From NCBI GenBank assembly GCA_024741835.1, contig JAENRP010000418.1, forward strand, positions 1-35,242: DNA of 35,242 nt, written 5' to 3'. The notes under the pieces were generated by a model that was not told where the DNA came from, did not search any database, and saw only the letters and a list, made by a program, of their open reading frames with translations. Below, piece by piece: positions 20,601 through 29,769 of this stretch. Source of the DNA: Diplocarpon mali. Its lineage: Eukaryota; Ascomycota; Leotiomycetes; Helotiales; Drepanopezizaceae. The stretch's first letter is position 1; every line of letters starts with the position of its first letter. The position numbers and the translations under genes were made by a program.

Positions 20601-23400
20601 TATAGCACTTGCGTATACCCTTTAATTAGGGAAAGGGAGGTAAGAAGGGACTGCTAAACCTTTAAAATTAAACTATAAAGGTACTTAAGTTACTTAATTA
20701 GATCTATTACTTTTAATATTTATAGAATCTAGGTTCTTATACTTTAGCAAGTAATAATAACTTATAATATCGAATTTAATAAGTCTCTTTTCTATAGTTT
20801 AAAAGCTAAGCGCGCAAACCTTATATCGTATTAAAAACTTAAGATAACCTTTTAATTGATCGAAAAGGAAGAAGGAGCTTAAGACGCTAAGTTCAAAGGC
20901 ATTTTCGAAGAATCAGAGCTTATTATAAGGCTAAATGCAATTACTATAAAAGAAGCTACTATATAAGAAGAGCTTATATTATAGATTAATACTACTCTAT
21001 AGCCTTTAACTAATGATATAAAAGGCCTTAATTTAAATCTAAATTCTTTAAAAGACCCGCTTAGAAACTTAAAAGTAGAAGTAAGCAAATTAGAAGCTAC
21101 TTTACTAATCTTTAAAAAGGCAAATAGTAATTAAAGCTTAAAGGTAATAATTCCTTATAAAGGCCCTATTAAAGAAGGAACTATAGATAACTCTAAAGGA
21201 GTCTTTAAAGATAAGTTCTATAAAGCGATCAGCAGATCTTTAGCTATTATTTTATATAAGAATAGAAATAGCTTAAAGGCTTTAAGATAGAGTCTTTAAT
21301 TATAAAGGCAAGCTTTAATAAACTTTAATAAAAGGCTAAAGGCATTACTATTAAGATTTAAGAGAAGATTTAATAGTCTTATAAGAAGCGATTTAATAAA
21401 AGGAGCAGGCTTTAATAATATAATACCTTAAGTTATAATATTAGCTTAAAGACTTTAAGCTTAAGAGATAAAGTTACTTAGACTCTTAAAGGAACCTTTA
21501 ATAATAATAAAAATAAAAAAAGAGACTTATAAAGAAAAGCGTAAGAAGGAACTCCTTCTTCTTAAGCAAAAGAGGATAAGACGCTTAAGCATTAAGCAAT
21601 AGGAGACTTTAAAAGTATACGCTACTACTTTAAAGTATATACTCTTTTAAAGTAATATTAATTTACCTTACTCCTTATATACGCAAGAGTTTATATCGAC
21701 CTTTTAAGCAAATAAATAAATAAAGGAAGATAGAAAGGACTATTTGACAGTTTATATAATTATTAAAGTTGTAATTAATAGTTAAGCAAAGGATAAAACG
21801 CAATCTCTTAACTACTTATAATACTAAGGCTCTTTATTAAAGCTTTTAAAAGGATAGCTAGACTTAAAAAAGTATCCTTTTAGCAAATAATTTAGAGAAG
21901 GAAGGCGCTAGGAGATTAAGAATCTAGAATCTCGAAGTTGCTAAAAAATCGTATAAAGGGACTACTTAAAGCCTTCGCCAATACTATTAAAATAGGTTTT
22001 TACTTATAAAGTCAATAGCTTTAGTAAGCTTTTAAAGTGCCGATTATAGCTAGTTATATAAAAGGATCTTTAAGATAAAGCTTCAATTTTCTCAATTTAT
22101 ATAGCTATACTTATAGCAAGGTCTTTTAAGGTACTAATAGCACTTACTATATACTTCGATATAGAAGTAAAGTAGTTTAATATTATTAATATATTTATTA
22201 ATGCTTTTAAAGACCTAAGGAGTGCTTTAGTCATATGCTTCCTATTAAATGGCTTTAAGCGCCCTAGTATAGTAGTAGAACTAGACCGCGCGCTCTATAG
22301 GCTAAAAGACTCTTTAGCACTATAATATAAGAACTTTGCAAGAATACTCAAGGGCCTTTAACTTAAGCTACTAGGCAAAGAGCCTTATATTTTCATAATA
22401 AAGGATTATATAATCTTTATAGCATTTTATATTAACGATATTTAAGTATTATATAAGGCCTTTAACTTAAATCAGGCGACTCGTCTAATTAAAGACTTAA
22501 AGAGGGCATATAAGCTTACTATTATAAGAGATATCTCCTAGTTCCTTAAAGTAAGGATTATTTAAAATAGAAAAGTAAAGAGGATCTCCTTAGTTTATAA
22601 TACCTATATTAAGAAGATCGCTTAAAAGTTCGGAGCTAATATAAGGAGAGTGCTTAGTACTCTACTATTAAAGAAGGAGTTTATTAAGAACTTAGGGCAA
22701 GCTTCCTTAGAAAAGGTAAAGGAGTACTAAGAGAAAATAGGCTCTATTCTCTATATAGCAATTATAATACGCTTAAATATTACATTCGCAGCCTTTTAAC
22801 TATCTTTCTTTTTAACTAATCTAAGCTTTAAGCACCTTTTAACTGCAGATTAGACGCTTTAATACTTATATAGTATACGCTTCTTAGGAATTGCCTATAG
22901 CTTTAAAGCTAAGGAATACCAACTAGTCGCGTCTTTAGATACTTCTTTTAGAAATGATTAAAAGACCCGCAGATCCTTTTAAGGATAGGTCTTCTTCCTA
23001 TTTAAAGGACTAATTATTTAAAAAGCGAATCGCCAAGCAACTATTATACTCTCTTCTATTAAAATAGAACTCTATAATATGGTTTTTATTATAAAGGAAA
23101 TAATAGTTATAAAACGCCTCTTTAAGGAGATTCGCATAGACTTCCTCTTTAAATACAATATATATTGCAATAACTAATAAATGATTCGGCTAATTATTAT
23201 AAAGAATAAGAAGATTAAGATAAGCTTTTAATATATCGAAATTAGTAATATATAGATCTATTAGGAGTATTAGAAAGGAAGCTTTTAAATAATCTACCTT
23301 CCTATTAAGGAGATATATATAGATAGGCTTATTAAGAACTTAAACTGCTAAAAGTTTAAAAGCTTTATTTGTTTATTAAACCTTTAAAGCTTTTAAATAA
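17697..23400 (+). pseudogene. Copia-2b gag-pol (RIP-degraded)
   Basis: The initiator reads ATA at 17697 (ATG in copies a and c). In order: gag, with a damaged Cys/His cluster near 18945 (KCPYKGSTNYY); protease with NNCAATYIIN near 19330; integrase with the N-terminal H/C cluster near 19850-19950, first Asp at 20088, second Asp at 20220 (DNN) and catalytic Glu at 20346. A linker follows, then RT with VVELDRALYRLKDS near 22270 and FYINDI at 22425-22442 (the YVDD box). RNase H reads TRRSF then LSSIKIEL near 22960-23070. The domain order proves Ty1/copia. TAA/TAG stops fall at probable Gln/Trp sites. Confidence 0.9.
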
Positions 23401-23655
23401 TCGTTTAGCAATTCGTACTCGCTAGTAAGTAGTCACTTATTATTAAAAGACTTATACTTATAAGCTCCTACTCTTTTATAATTATATTCATTTGTTTTCT
23501 CTTATAAAGCGTATTGCAAAAGCTCTCCTTTTCTAAAAATATAAAATAGGTAATATTCCTAAGCTGCTATTATAAGGCGCAACCCTCTCTTAGATTCTCT
23601 TAGCTAAGGCTAAGAGCTAAGACGCTATAGCTATAAGCTTTGCATAGATCTCCTT

Positions 23656-23970
23656 TTAAGAGAGGCCTACCGGCACTCCCTTAGCCAAAGGCCTACTGGC
23701 GAATATACTAGCGATAGCAGGGGCGAAGGTAGGGGGTATAGCAGGGGCGATAGGAGCAAGGGCGGCAAAGGCGGCGGCAAAGGCAAGAGCGGTAATGATA
23801 AGGGCAAAGGAGACAAACGGAGATATAAATAGATCGGCATTAGTAGCAGCAGTAGGGATAGGAGCAATAGTAGTAGTAGCAAAGGGAGGGAATAGGGCTG
23901 CGGTAAAGGGGCTAAGAGCGAATAGGAATAGTATACTAAGAGCGGAAGAAGCAGTAGTACTACTACTCAT
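23656..23970 (-). CDS. Ala-rich ORF antisense to pol in Copia-2b (function unknown)
   Basis: A 104-residue frame starts at an intact ATG (MSSSTTASSAL). A hydrophobic stretch SILFLFALSPF is at residues 13-23, followed by an Ala/Pro/Ile-rich middle and the conserved C-terminus ASRPLAKGVPVGLS. The homologue in copy a (10446-10754) is also stop-free although the middle differs. Its location between pol and the 3' LTR, antisense to pol, recalls the additional ORFs reported in some plant LTR elements. It may equally be a by-product of stop-poor GCN repeats, since a shorter minus-strand frame (23667-23882) and a plus-strand frame (23795-24052) overlap it. Confidence 0.45.
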   Translation of the reverse strand: MSSSTTASSALSILFLFALSPFTAALFPPFATTTIAPIPTAATNADLFISPFVSFALIITALAFAAAFAALAPIAPAIPPTFAPAIASIFASRPLAKGVPVGLS

Positions 23971-24309
23971 AAGAGTAGCAGGCCCTCTTAATACTAAGGT
24001 CCAATCGCTCTTATCTTTTAAAATCAGCTTAGAACTTAATAAAATTCGATAAACGTATTATAAAAGCTCTAAAGCGCACCCTTTACTATATTAAGTAGTA
24101 GTACTACCTCCTCTTTAAAGGCACTATAAGTGCAAGCCGATATAATAGCCTCTTAAAAGGCAAAGAGAGGGCCGCTAGCCTACTAGTATCTATTGCTTAA
24201 TATAGTATAATAGATGTAACGCGTACTAAAGGTACTATTAAAGCACTAATAATTAAGATTGCTAATGCTCTTATATATAATATAGTATACGTACGCGTTA
24301 TTATATTCT

Positions 24310-24560
24310 ATTATAGGCTCTAGTATATAATGTATAGCAAGGGCGAGGCTCTTAGGCAGCGGTAGCGATAGCAGCAGCAGCAAGGGCGGCAAGGATAGCA
24401 GCAGCAGTACGTTTCTTAGCAGGCGCTAAAAGGACCGCGCTAGGGTTGCAGCTCCTAAGGGAGCGCTAGCAACCTAGCGCAAAGTCAGTATAACGCAAAG
24501 TATAAGGACTTTAAAGGTCTTACTTTATAAAGGCGGCCGAGGCTACGATAAGCGGAAGTT
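24310..24560 (-). other. second Ala-codon island antisense to Copia-2b pol
   Basis: On the minus strand the frame reads LAPAKKRT, then AAAIL, AALAAAA, IATAA, a stop, then EPRPC. It matches the antisense frame at 9895-10130 of copy a. It is upstream of the ORF at 23656-23970 in that strand's direction. Confidence 0.35.
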
Positions 24561-24871
24561 CCTTTTATATTTAAAAATTATTAGTATAAAGACGATATTT
24601 TAAATAATAAAAGAGGGTTATTTTTAAAAGAAGAGAAGGAGAACCTTTATAATAGAAATACTCTATAGGAAGTTTAATAAAGTACTAGCGTAGAATTGCA
24701 AAGATTCTTAAGAGCGCTTATTACTTATAGCGACCCTTCTTATTTTAAAAGGAATAACCTTTAAAGGGGCAGTATATAAGATAAAGCCTCTTTTCTTTAT
24801 AACTACTATTCTTTCTTTTATTTTATCTATATAGCTAAGCGATTCTAAGAGCATCGCCTAATTAAGGGGTA

Positions 24872-25068
24872 TATTATATAGAATAGGCAGAGTCTTTACT
24901 TATTCTAAAGACCCTCTATATAACTCTACTAAGTTATAGACTCTCCCTTTTCTTTCCGAAGTCTCCTTACTATATATATATTAGAAAATAATACAATCAA
25001 TTATCTTCCCCTACTTCTGCAAGCCTCTTAAGCGACCTAATGAAGGCCCTTTAGCCGACTGCACCATA
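24872..25068 (+). repeat. Copia-2b 3' LTR
   Basis: 197 bp. The start is mutated to TATTATATAGAATAGGCAG (TGTCGTGCAGAATGGGCGG in copy c), and the end GCCGACTGCACCATA is intact. It is followed by CGTTT. Confidence 0.9.
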
Positions 25069-26383
25069 CGTTTTTAAGAGCTTCATTTTCAATAACTTTA
25101 ATATTATAGAGACCTAGGTATAGATGAATCATATGACAAAAGTCATATAATAGGGAAGGGCTGATAGGAGGATAAAAGGGACCTCTTTTATATATAGAGA
25201 TAAGCGCGCAGCGCTATAGTACCGAATACACCTTATACTTAGGACTTATTCCTAATACTTTATCTAAGAGAGCCTGCTTATAGTACTTCCTCCTTTTGTT
25301 TTTAAGTCTTCCCTTAAGCCTATTCTTATATTATCTCCCTTCTATTTTATATTAATAATCTACGCAAGGACCGATTTCTTAAGATTTCCATCCTTATATA
25401 ACTTTATTAATCTCTTAGTTCGCAAATAAAAGACCGGCCTTTTTAAATATATCTTCGAAACACTTATAATATTTTAATCAACTTTAAAAACCTTATCCTT
25501 AATCGCTTCATTATTTAAAACTATCGATTATTATTTAATAATTATTAATAACTTTAGAATTTCCCTTTTCAATTCTACTTTAAAAAACCCTTATTTTTTC
25601 TCTTTAACTTTTAGATTCTTAGAATTTTCGGCTTTTTAATATAAAAAGTTTAATAAACCTTATAATAGTAACCTTAAATAATAGTAGTTTTAAGTATTTA
25701 AGTAATACTAAGCGTAAGCTTTAGTTAAAAGTGCATCTTTAGTTTCTTTAAAAATCCGAATTTGATAATTCAGCTACTTTAATTTAATAGAACTTTAAAA
25801 TTTACCTTAGAATTATCTTTAAAGACCCTTTTATTTTAAGAATTAATAGGAATTAGCCTAAAGGCTAAGAAGAATCTTATATATAAATCTTGTTTTAAAA
25901 ATTAGTCCTTAATTAAGTAAACCTTATTTTATTATAATTAGTTATAATGCTCTTATTAGCTATTTAGTATCTACTTAAAATCTTTTAGCAAATGCAAATT
26001 AAACTTTTAATAGAATCCGGAATTCTACTTTTAAGCTTAGCCTATAAGTAAAAGGATAAAAAGATATCTTTAAATAAATTAAGACTACTACTTACTTTTT
26101 TAATATTGATATTTGAAAATATTAAAAATAATAATAATTTCAAACTTTTTATTAATCCTTTATTTAAATCTTTTTAAACTCGTTTTAATTACTTTAAGAT
26201 TAACTCAGATTTTAAACGTTCTTTAAGCCCTTTTGAATTTCAAAGTACCCCTTTTAGCAATTAATCTTATAATATTAAAGCTTCGACTTTGCCCTTTATA
26301 GATTCTATTAATTTAAATAGTTAATATAGAATAATAATAGCTACATTTAAGGTTATTATTAATCACTTTCCCCTCTTTAGTTC
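25069..26383 (+). pseudogene. Ty3/gypsy copy 2: leader and probable N-terminal gag
   Basis: This is AT-rich sequence between Copia-2b and the composite insertion. The first 200 bases contain a nearly palindromic ATCATATGACAAAAGTCATAT (25128-25148) and a TATATATAGAG run (25190-25200). From about 25500 a broken plus-strand frame with TAA/TAG at probable Gln codons (SLFNSTLKNPYFFSLTFRFL) suggests the N-terminal part of gag. It joins across the insertion at 26383/29770 to clear gag. The gypsy identity of the first 300 bases is inferred only from position. Confidence 0.5.
26379..26383. repeat. target-site duplication AGTTC, left of composite insertion
   Basis: AGTTC directly precedes the TGTCGTG start of the Copia-2c LTR and recurs at 29765-29769, directly after the ACAACA end of the TRIM-like part. 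Confidence 0.7.
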
Positions 26384-26580
26384 TGTCGTGCAGAATGGGC
26401 GGAGTCTCCACTTATTCTGGAGACCCTCCACGTGATTCTGCTGAGTCATAGACTCTCCCTTTTCTTTCCGAAGTCTCTTTACTATATATATATTAGATAA
26501 TAATATAATCAATTATCTTCTCTTACTTTAGCAAGCCTCTTAAGCGACCTAATAAAGGCCCTTTAGCCGACTGCACTATA
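26384..26580 (+). repeat. Copia-2c 5' LTR (best preserved copy)
   Basis: 197 bp, starting TGTCGTGCAGAATGGGCGG. It keeps CACGTGATTCTGCTGAGTC where the other copies read TATATAACTCTACTAAGTC, showing RIP changes at CA, TG and CG. A TATA-like run is at 26483-26494. Confidence 0.92.
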
Positions 26581-26600
26581 GTTATAAGCCCTGTGAGCAC
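26581..26600 (+). other. primer-binding site of Copia-2c, half-tRNA type
   Basis: GTTATAAGCCCTGTGAGCAC begins right after the LTR. The complement of the eukaryotic initiator tRNA-Met anticodon arm reads GTTATGAGCCCTG then GC-rich D-arm bases, matching at all but one of the first 13 positions (the mismatch is a RIP-type G-to-A). It points to priming by an internally cleaved initiator tRNA, as in Drosophila copia and Ty5. Confidence 0.75.
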
Positions 26601-26606
26601 TTTAAT

Positions 26607-29291
26607 ATGCTTTCTCTTTATATACAACCGGCTAAAGGGCCCTTTAAGCTCTTGACCGACTTTTTAAGTATTTATAACGACTTAAAGGACCTTTATTTTC
26701 AATTAATAAATCTCTATTTTCCGATCGAACCTTATTTGCAAACTCCATTTATATACTTAACCTTTTTCATTAGACTTTATTTAATATATCTAACTCTTTA
26801 AGTATCTCTAAGCCTTACTTTAATACCTCTGCCTCTTAGGTGAAGTAGTTTAATAAATATATATTCTTTGCTAAGCTTTATAATATTACTATTTTTGCCG
26901 ATCTAAGACTCTTATTTAAGTCAATTATAAAGACTGAGCCTTAAGCTCCCTTTATATAAGAGCTTAAGGAACTGGAAACGGCTAACCTTTGCGTAGTATA
27001 TACGAAGTTATATAAAAAGTATATAGCGACTCTATCCGAATAGATTTACGCCTACTTTCCCTTAGGAGATCTATTAAAGGCTCCTTTTCTATAGGCCTCT
27101 TATAAAGATATTAAAGACGAATATTAAATCCTAATAAAGGAGCACCTTATGCGTAAGGAGACTTAGAAGACCTAATGCAAATACTATAAGCTACTATTAG
27201 AATAAGTCTTTAAGACCGTCGATAGAACGCTTCTAGCTTCTGCGATAGCTTAAGCTTAAATCTAAGCTAAGAAGCTCTCCTTCTTAATACTTAATAGAGA
27301 TACTCTTATAAGTAAAACTACTACTAACAACCTATATACTAATTTAGTGAATTAGCAACTCTTACTCTAAGGCCTAGTATCTATTTTAAAGTGTGATATT
27401 GCGCCTTCCGACAAGGCTATTTAATCTTAAATGAGGCTTTAGTACTATAATATACTACGCTAAGGCAAGACTAGAAGAACTAACACTTAATAGTAGATCC
27501 GGGAGTAGTAGGAGGCGTATTACTTAATAGAATAATATAGTTTTCCTAAGATTAAAAGGAGACTAAGAGTAACTGACTTTTTAAACTTAGTTATAGTAAA
27601 GATTAATCTAAGTTAAGCGACCTACTTAAAGGAGGAAATAATTATTAATAAGCAGATAGGAACCTTATGCAAGTATAACCTAATACAGCTAAGCTGCACC
27701 TTAGCGGGCATTGAATCTAATAAAGCAATTAATAATAAAGGGCTAGCAGTTTTTACTACTTAAGAGTCTTTCCTAGATGCCGAAACCCCTTTGCAAGCTT
27801 TAGCGAGCAGCTTCCGAAATCGCTTTATAAGTTCTAAAAGGGAGATTAGGCCTAAGTGCTCTTATAGAGGCTCTACCAACTACTATTAGAAGCCCTAGGA
27901 CTATTGGAAACTATTATATACTATAGACAGGCGTAAGGAAAATATAAAGGTTCTCCCTTTATAAGAGGAGGTCCTATAAATACGAAAGGCATTAAACGCA
28001 AGAGACTAGTTCAAAGGTCTTTAAGCATAGCTTAAGGAGAATGATATTATAGTAATAGTAATTGACAAATTTAAAGGAAAGGCTTTAGCCTTTAAGGAGG
28101 ATGGTTTAAGTAAAAGGAAGAACTCACTAGTCTTTATAGTAATAGATCCCTTTGCCTTTGACGCTTTTGAAGAATCGTTTAATATCTACTACCTCTTTAA
28201 GCTAAAGCGCTACCTACTCTCCTTAAGTACGCTCTTTAATAATTGCGTAGCTACTTATATCGTTAATTCGAAGGATTTACTTATCGCAAGCACCTTTAAG
28301 CCTTTTAGTAATTTGCAATAATATATTAAAGCAGGTACCTTAAGACTCCTAATTATTAAAAGAGGTAATAGATATATAGCAGACTCTCTTCTATAGTATA
28401 ACGGCTCTCTTATAGGGATAACGCTTTATAATATTGCTATTATAAAGGAGTTTACTACTAATATTATCTTAGAAAGGCTCCTTATAGATAAGGGTTTTTA
28501 GTACTCTAAGGTAGACCTCACTTTGCGCTCTAGGAGCATTAGAGATTTTATAAAGCAAGCTTAGTTAGAGCGTTGCTATAATCTCGTTTTCTTTAAATAT
28601 AAGCCTATTAACTATTTAGATCTTTTAAATATACTTTAATATGACTTCTTTACTTTAATAGCATTCCTTATAGCTGAGACGACGCTTTATAATAGGTTCT
28701 AGTCTAGCTATGCGCCTATTAGAGTATAGGATAATAATGCGTATATATAGTACCTTTGCGCTAGCCACTTAGGCGCAAAGGCTCTTTAAGTGCTAGTCAA
28801 GTGCGCTAAGGGAGTGAAGATCAAGGGAATATAGAGGCTAGAGTGCCTTATATGCGCAATAGCGTTTGCTAAGCAAGTTATTTCTTACGCTACCTTTAAG
28901 AACTGATTTTTAAGGCCCTTTTTTAAGATCTCCTAAGATCTCTTTAACTTTCTAAATAACTTATATAATAATTGCTTATAGGTTCTTTTAATTAAGGACA
29001 AGTATAGCAGTCTGCTTTAGATATTCCTATTAAGATCAAAGGGCGGAAATATAGTTATAAAGGTCCTTTAGGCCTTTAAAGTATAGGTGAAACGCTAATA
29101 TAGGCTTTCTATTTGCAAAATCAGGTAAGATAACGACACTTTAGTGATCTCCTTAAAGGAAGACTCTTTTATAGAGTACTAGAGATAGGTAAAAGAGGAG
29201 GGAATTGATTTAGAGCTTACTCCCGCCTATATATACTAACCTAATAGAGGCGCGGAGCGAGCAGGAAGGGAGTTGATTGAACGCTCTATTA
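26607..29291 (+). pseudogene. Copia-2c gag-protease-integrase, truncated (RIP-degraded)
   Basis: An intact ATG at 26607 opens MLSLYIQPAKGPFKLL and runs 64 codons before the first stop. Gag follows, with KCSYRGSTNYY near 27855; protease with NNCVATYIVN near 28242; and integrase with the zinc-binding remnant LCASHLG...LECLICA (28755-28860), first Asp at 28997, second Asp at 29129 (DND) and catalytic Glu at 29255 (GAERAGRE). The copy breaks off at RSIKM, 35 bases after the Glu. RT, RNase H and the 3' tail are missing. It has fewer stops than copies a and b. Confidence 0.87.
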
Positions 29292-29351
29292 AAATGTGAA
29301 TTTATACCTTAGGGCGCGTACTAGCATATTTAGCCTATTTTCTGCATAATA
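29292..29351 (-). repeat. TRIM 3' LTR, truncated
   Basis: It matches 29704-29764 (core CTTAGGGCGCGTACTAGCAT) with a few C-to-T differences. Compared with the 85-bp partner, about 25 bases are missing at the junction with Copia-2c. Confidence 0.75.
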
Positions 29352-29365
29352 TACCCCCTAGGTTG
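29352..29365 (-). other. candidate polypurine tract of the TRIM
   Basis: On the minus strand CCTAGGGGGTA abuts the LTR start TATTATGCAG. Confidence 0.5.
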
Positions 29366-29658
29366 TCGGAAGAACAGTTTTTCCAGCGGCCTAAGTACTA
29401 GCCTAGTCTATAGTAGCGTAGATGTAGCGCATAAACCGCTAAGCTAGTAGGAAATAGGTAATTGGAAGGCCGGAATGCATTTTTCTTCGGCCATACATTA
29501 GAGGTCGTTTTACTTAAATCTGTCGAAACTTCTATTAATGCAATCAAAACCGAGTATAATCATTATCGAATTCTTTAAAAAGTGGTTTACTAGTAGAACT
29601 TCGAAGTAAGAAAAGTCGGCTAAACCTCGCGCAAGAGGAATGCGAAAAGATTTATCAC

Positions 29659-29679
29659 TGCGCTTATAAGGCTTATAAC
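29659..29679 (-). other. primer-binding site of the TRIM
   Basis: On the minus strand GTTATAAGCCTTATAAGCGC follows the 85-bp LTR. It matches the Copia-2 sites (GTTATAAGCC, then CTGTGAGCAC or TTATAAGTAC). Confidence 0.6.
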
Positions 29680-29764
29680 TATTATATATAATACCGCTCG
29701 GCCAAAATGTGAATCCACACCTTAGGGCGCGTACTAGCATATTTAGCCTATTTTCTGCACAACA
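29680..29764 (-). repeat. TRIM 5' LTR
   Basis: 85 bp. On the minus strand it starts TGTTGTGCAGAAAATAGGC and ends GGTATTATATATAATA before the primer-binding site. It directly abuts AGTTC (29765-29769). Confidence 0.65.
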
Positions 29765-29769
29765 AGTTC
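29765..29769. repeat. target-site duplication AGTTC, right of composite insertion
   Basis: Identical to 26379-26383; removing one copy and the insertion joins the gypsy leader/gag sequence. Confidence 0.7.

Larger units (their letters stand above)
23401..24871 (+). other. Copia-2b long 3' tail
   Basis: This is the counterpart of 9534-11030. It holds GC-rich triplet islands at 23656-23970 and about 24320-24540, separated by AT-rich DNA. On the plus strand the islands read as Arg/Gln/Gly-rich low complexity; on the minus strand they read as Ala-rich frames. No sense-strand family was recognised. Confidence 0.55.
17475..25068 (+). mobile_element. Copia-2 copy b: full-length Ty1/copia element
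   Basis: A plus-strand, 7.6-kb copy in inverted orientation to copy a, with LTRs 17475-17670 and 24872-25068. It has a primer-binding site at 17671, gag-pol from 17697 to about 23400 and the same long 3' tail with an antisense Ala-rich ORF. The flanking five bases (GATTG left, CGTTT right) do not match, so the insertion site has been rearranged or the copy is a recombinant. Confidence 0.9.
26384..29764. mobile_element. composite retroelement: 5' part of Copia-2 joined to an inverted TRIM
   Basis: The left part (26384-29291, plus strand) is the 5' LTR, gag, protease and integrase start of Copia-2. The right part (29292-29764) is a miniature LTR element on the minus strand. The joint has AAAAT (29291-29295), present both in Copia-2 (ATTAAAATAAGG at 20386) and in the complete TRIM LTR (GCCAAAATGTG at 29703). 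The outer ends are inverted relatives (TGTCGTGCAGAA and, on the minus strand, TGTTGTGCAGAA). AGTTC flanks both sides. The simplest reading is a chimeric cDNA that integrated as one unit. Confidence 0.65.
29292..29764 (-). mobile_element. TRIM-like miniature LTR element, little RIP
   Basis: About 470 bp on the minus strand: 5' LTR 29764-29680 (85 bp), primer-binding site 29679-29659, roughly 290 bp non-coding interior, a polypurine tract (29365-29352) and a 3' LTR cut to about 60 bp (29351-29292). The LTR start TGTTGTGCAGAA and the primer-binding site resemble those of Copia-2, which could supply its proteins. The interior keeps CA and TG dinucleotides, unlike nearly everything around it. No protein function is expected. 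Confidence 0.65.

Noticed and set aside
23795..24052. 85-codon plus-strand ORF, and a 71-codon Leu-rich minus-strand ORF at 23667-23882
   Set aside because: Other frames of the same stop-poor triplet island; only the 104-codon minus frame has a counterpart with conserved ends in copy a.
29510..29740. 76-codon minus-strand ORF in the TRIM
   Set aside because: It starts inside the LTR and crosses the primer-binding site, so it is unlikely to be a gene; it is open because this stretch is little mutated.
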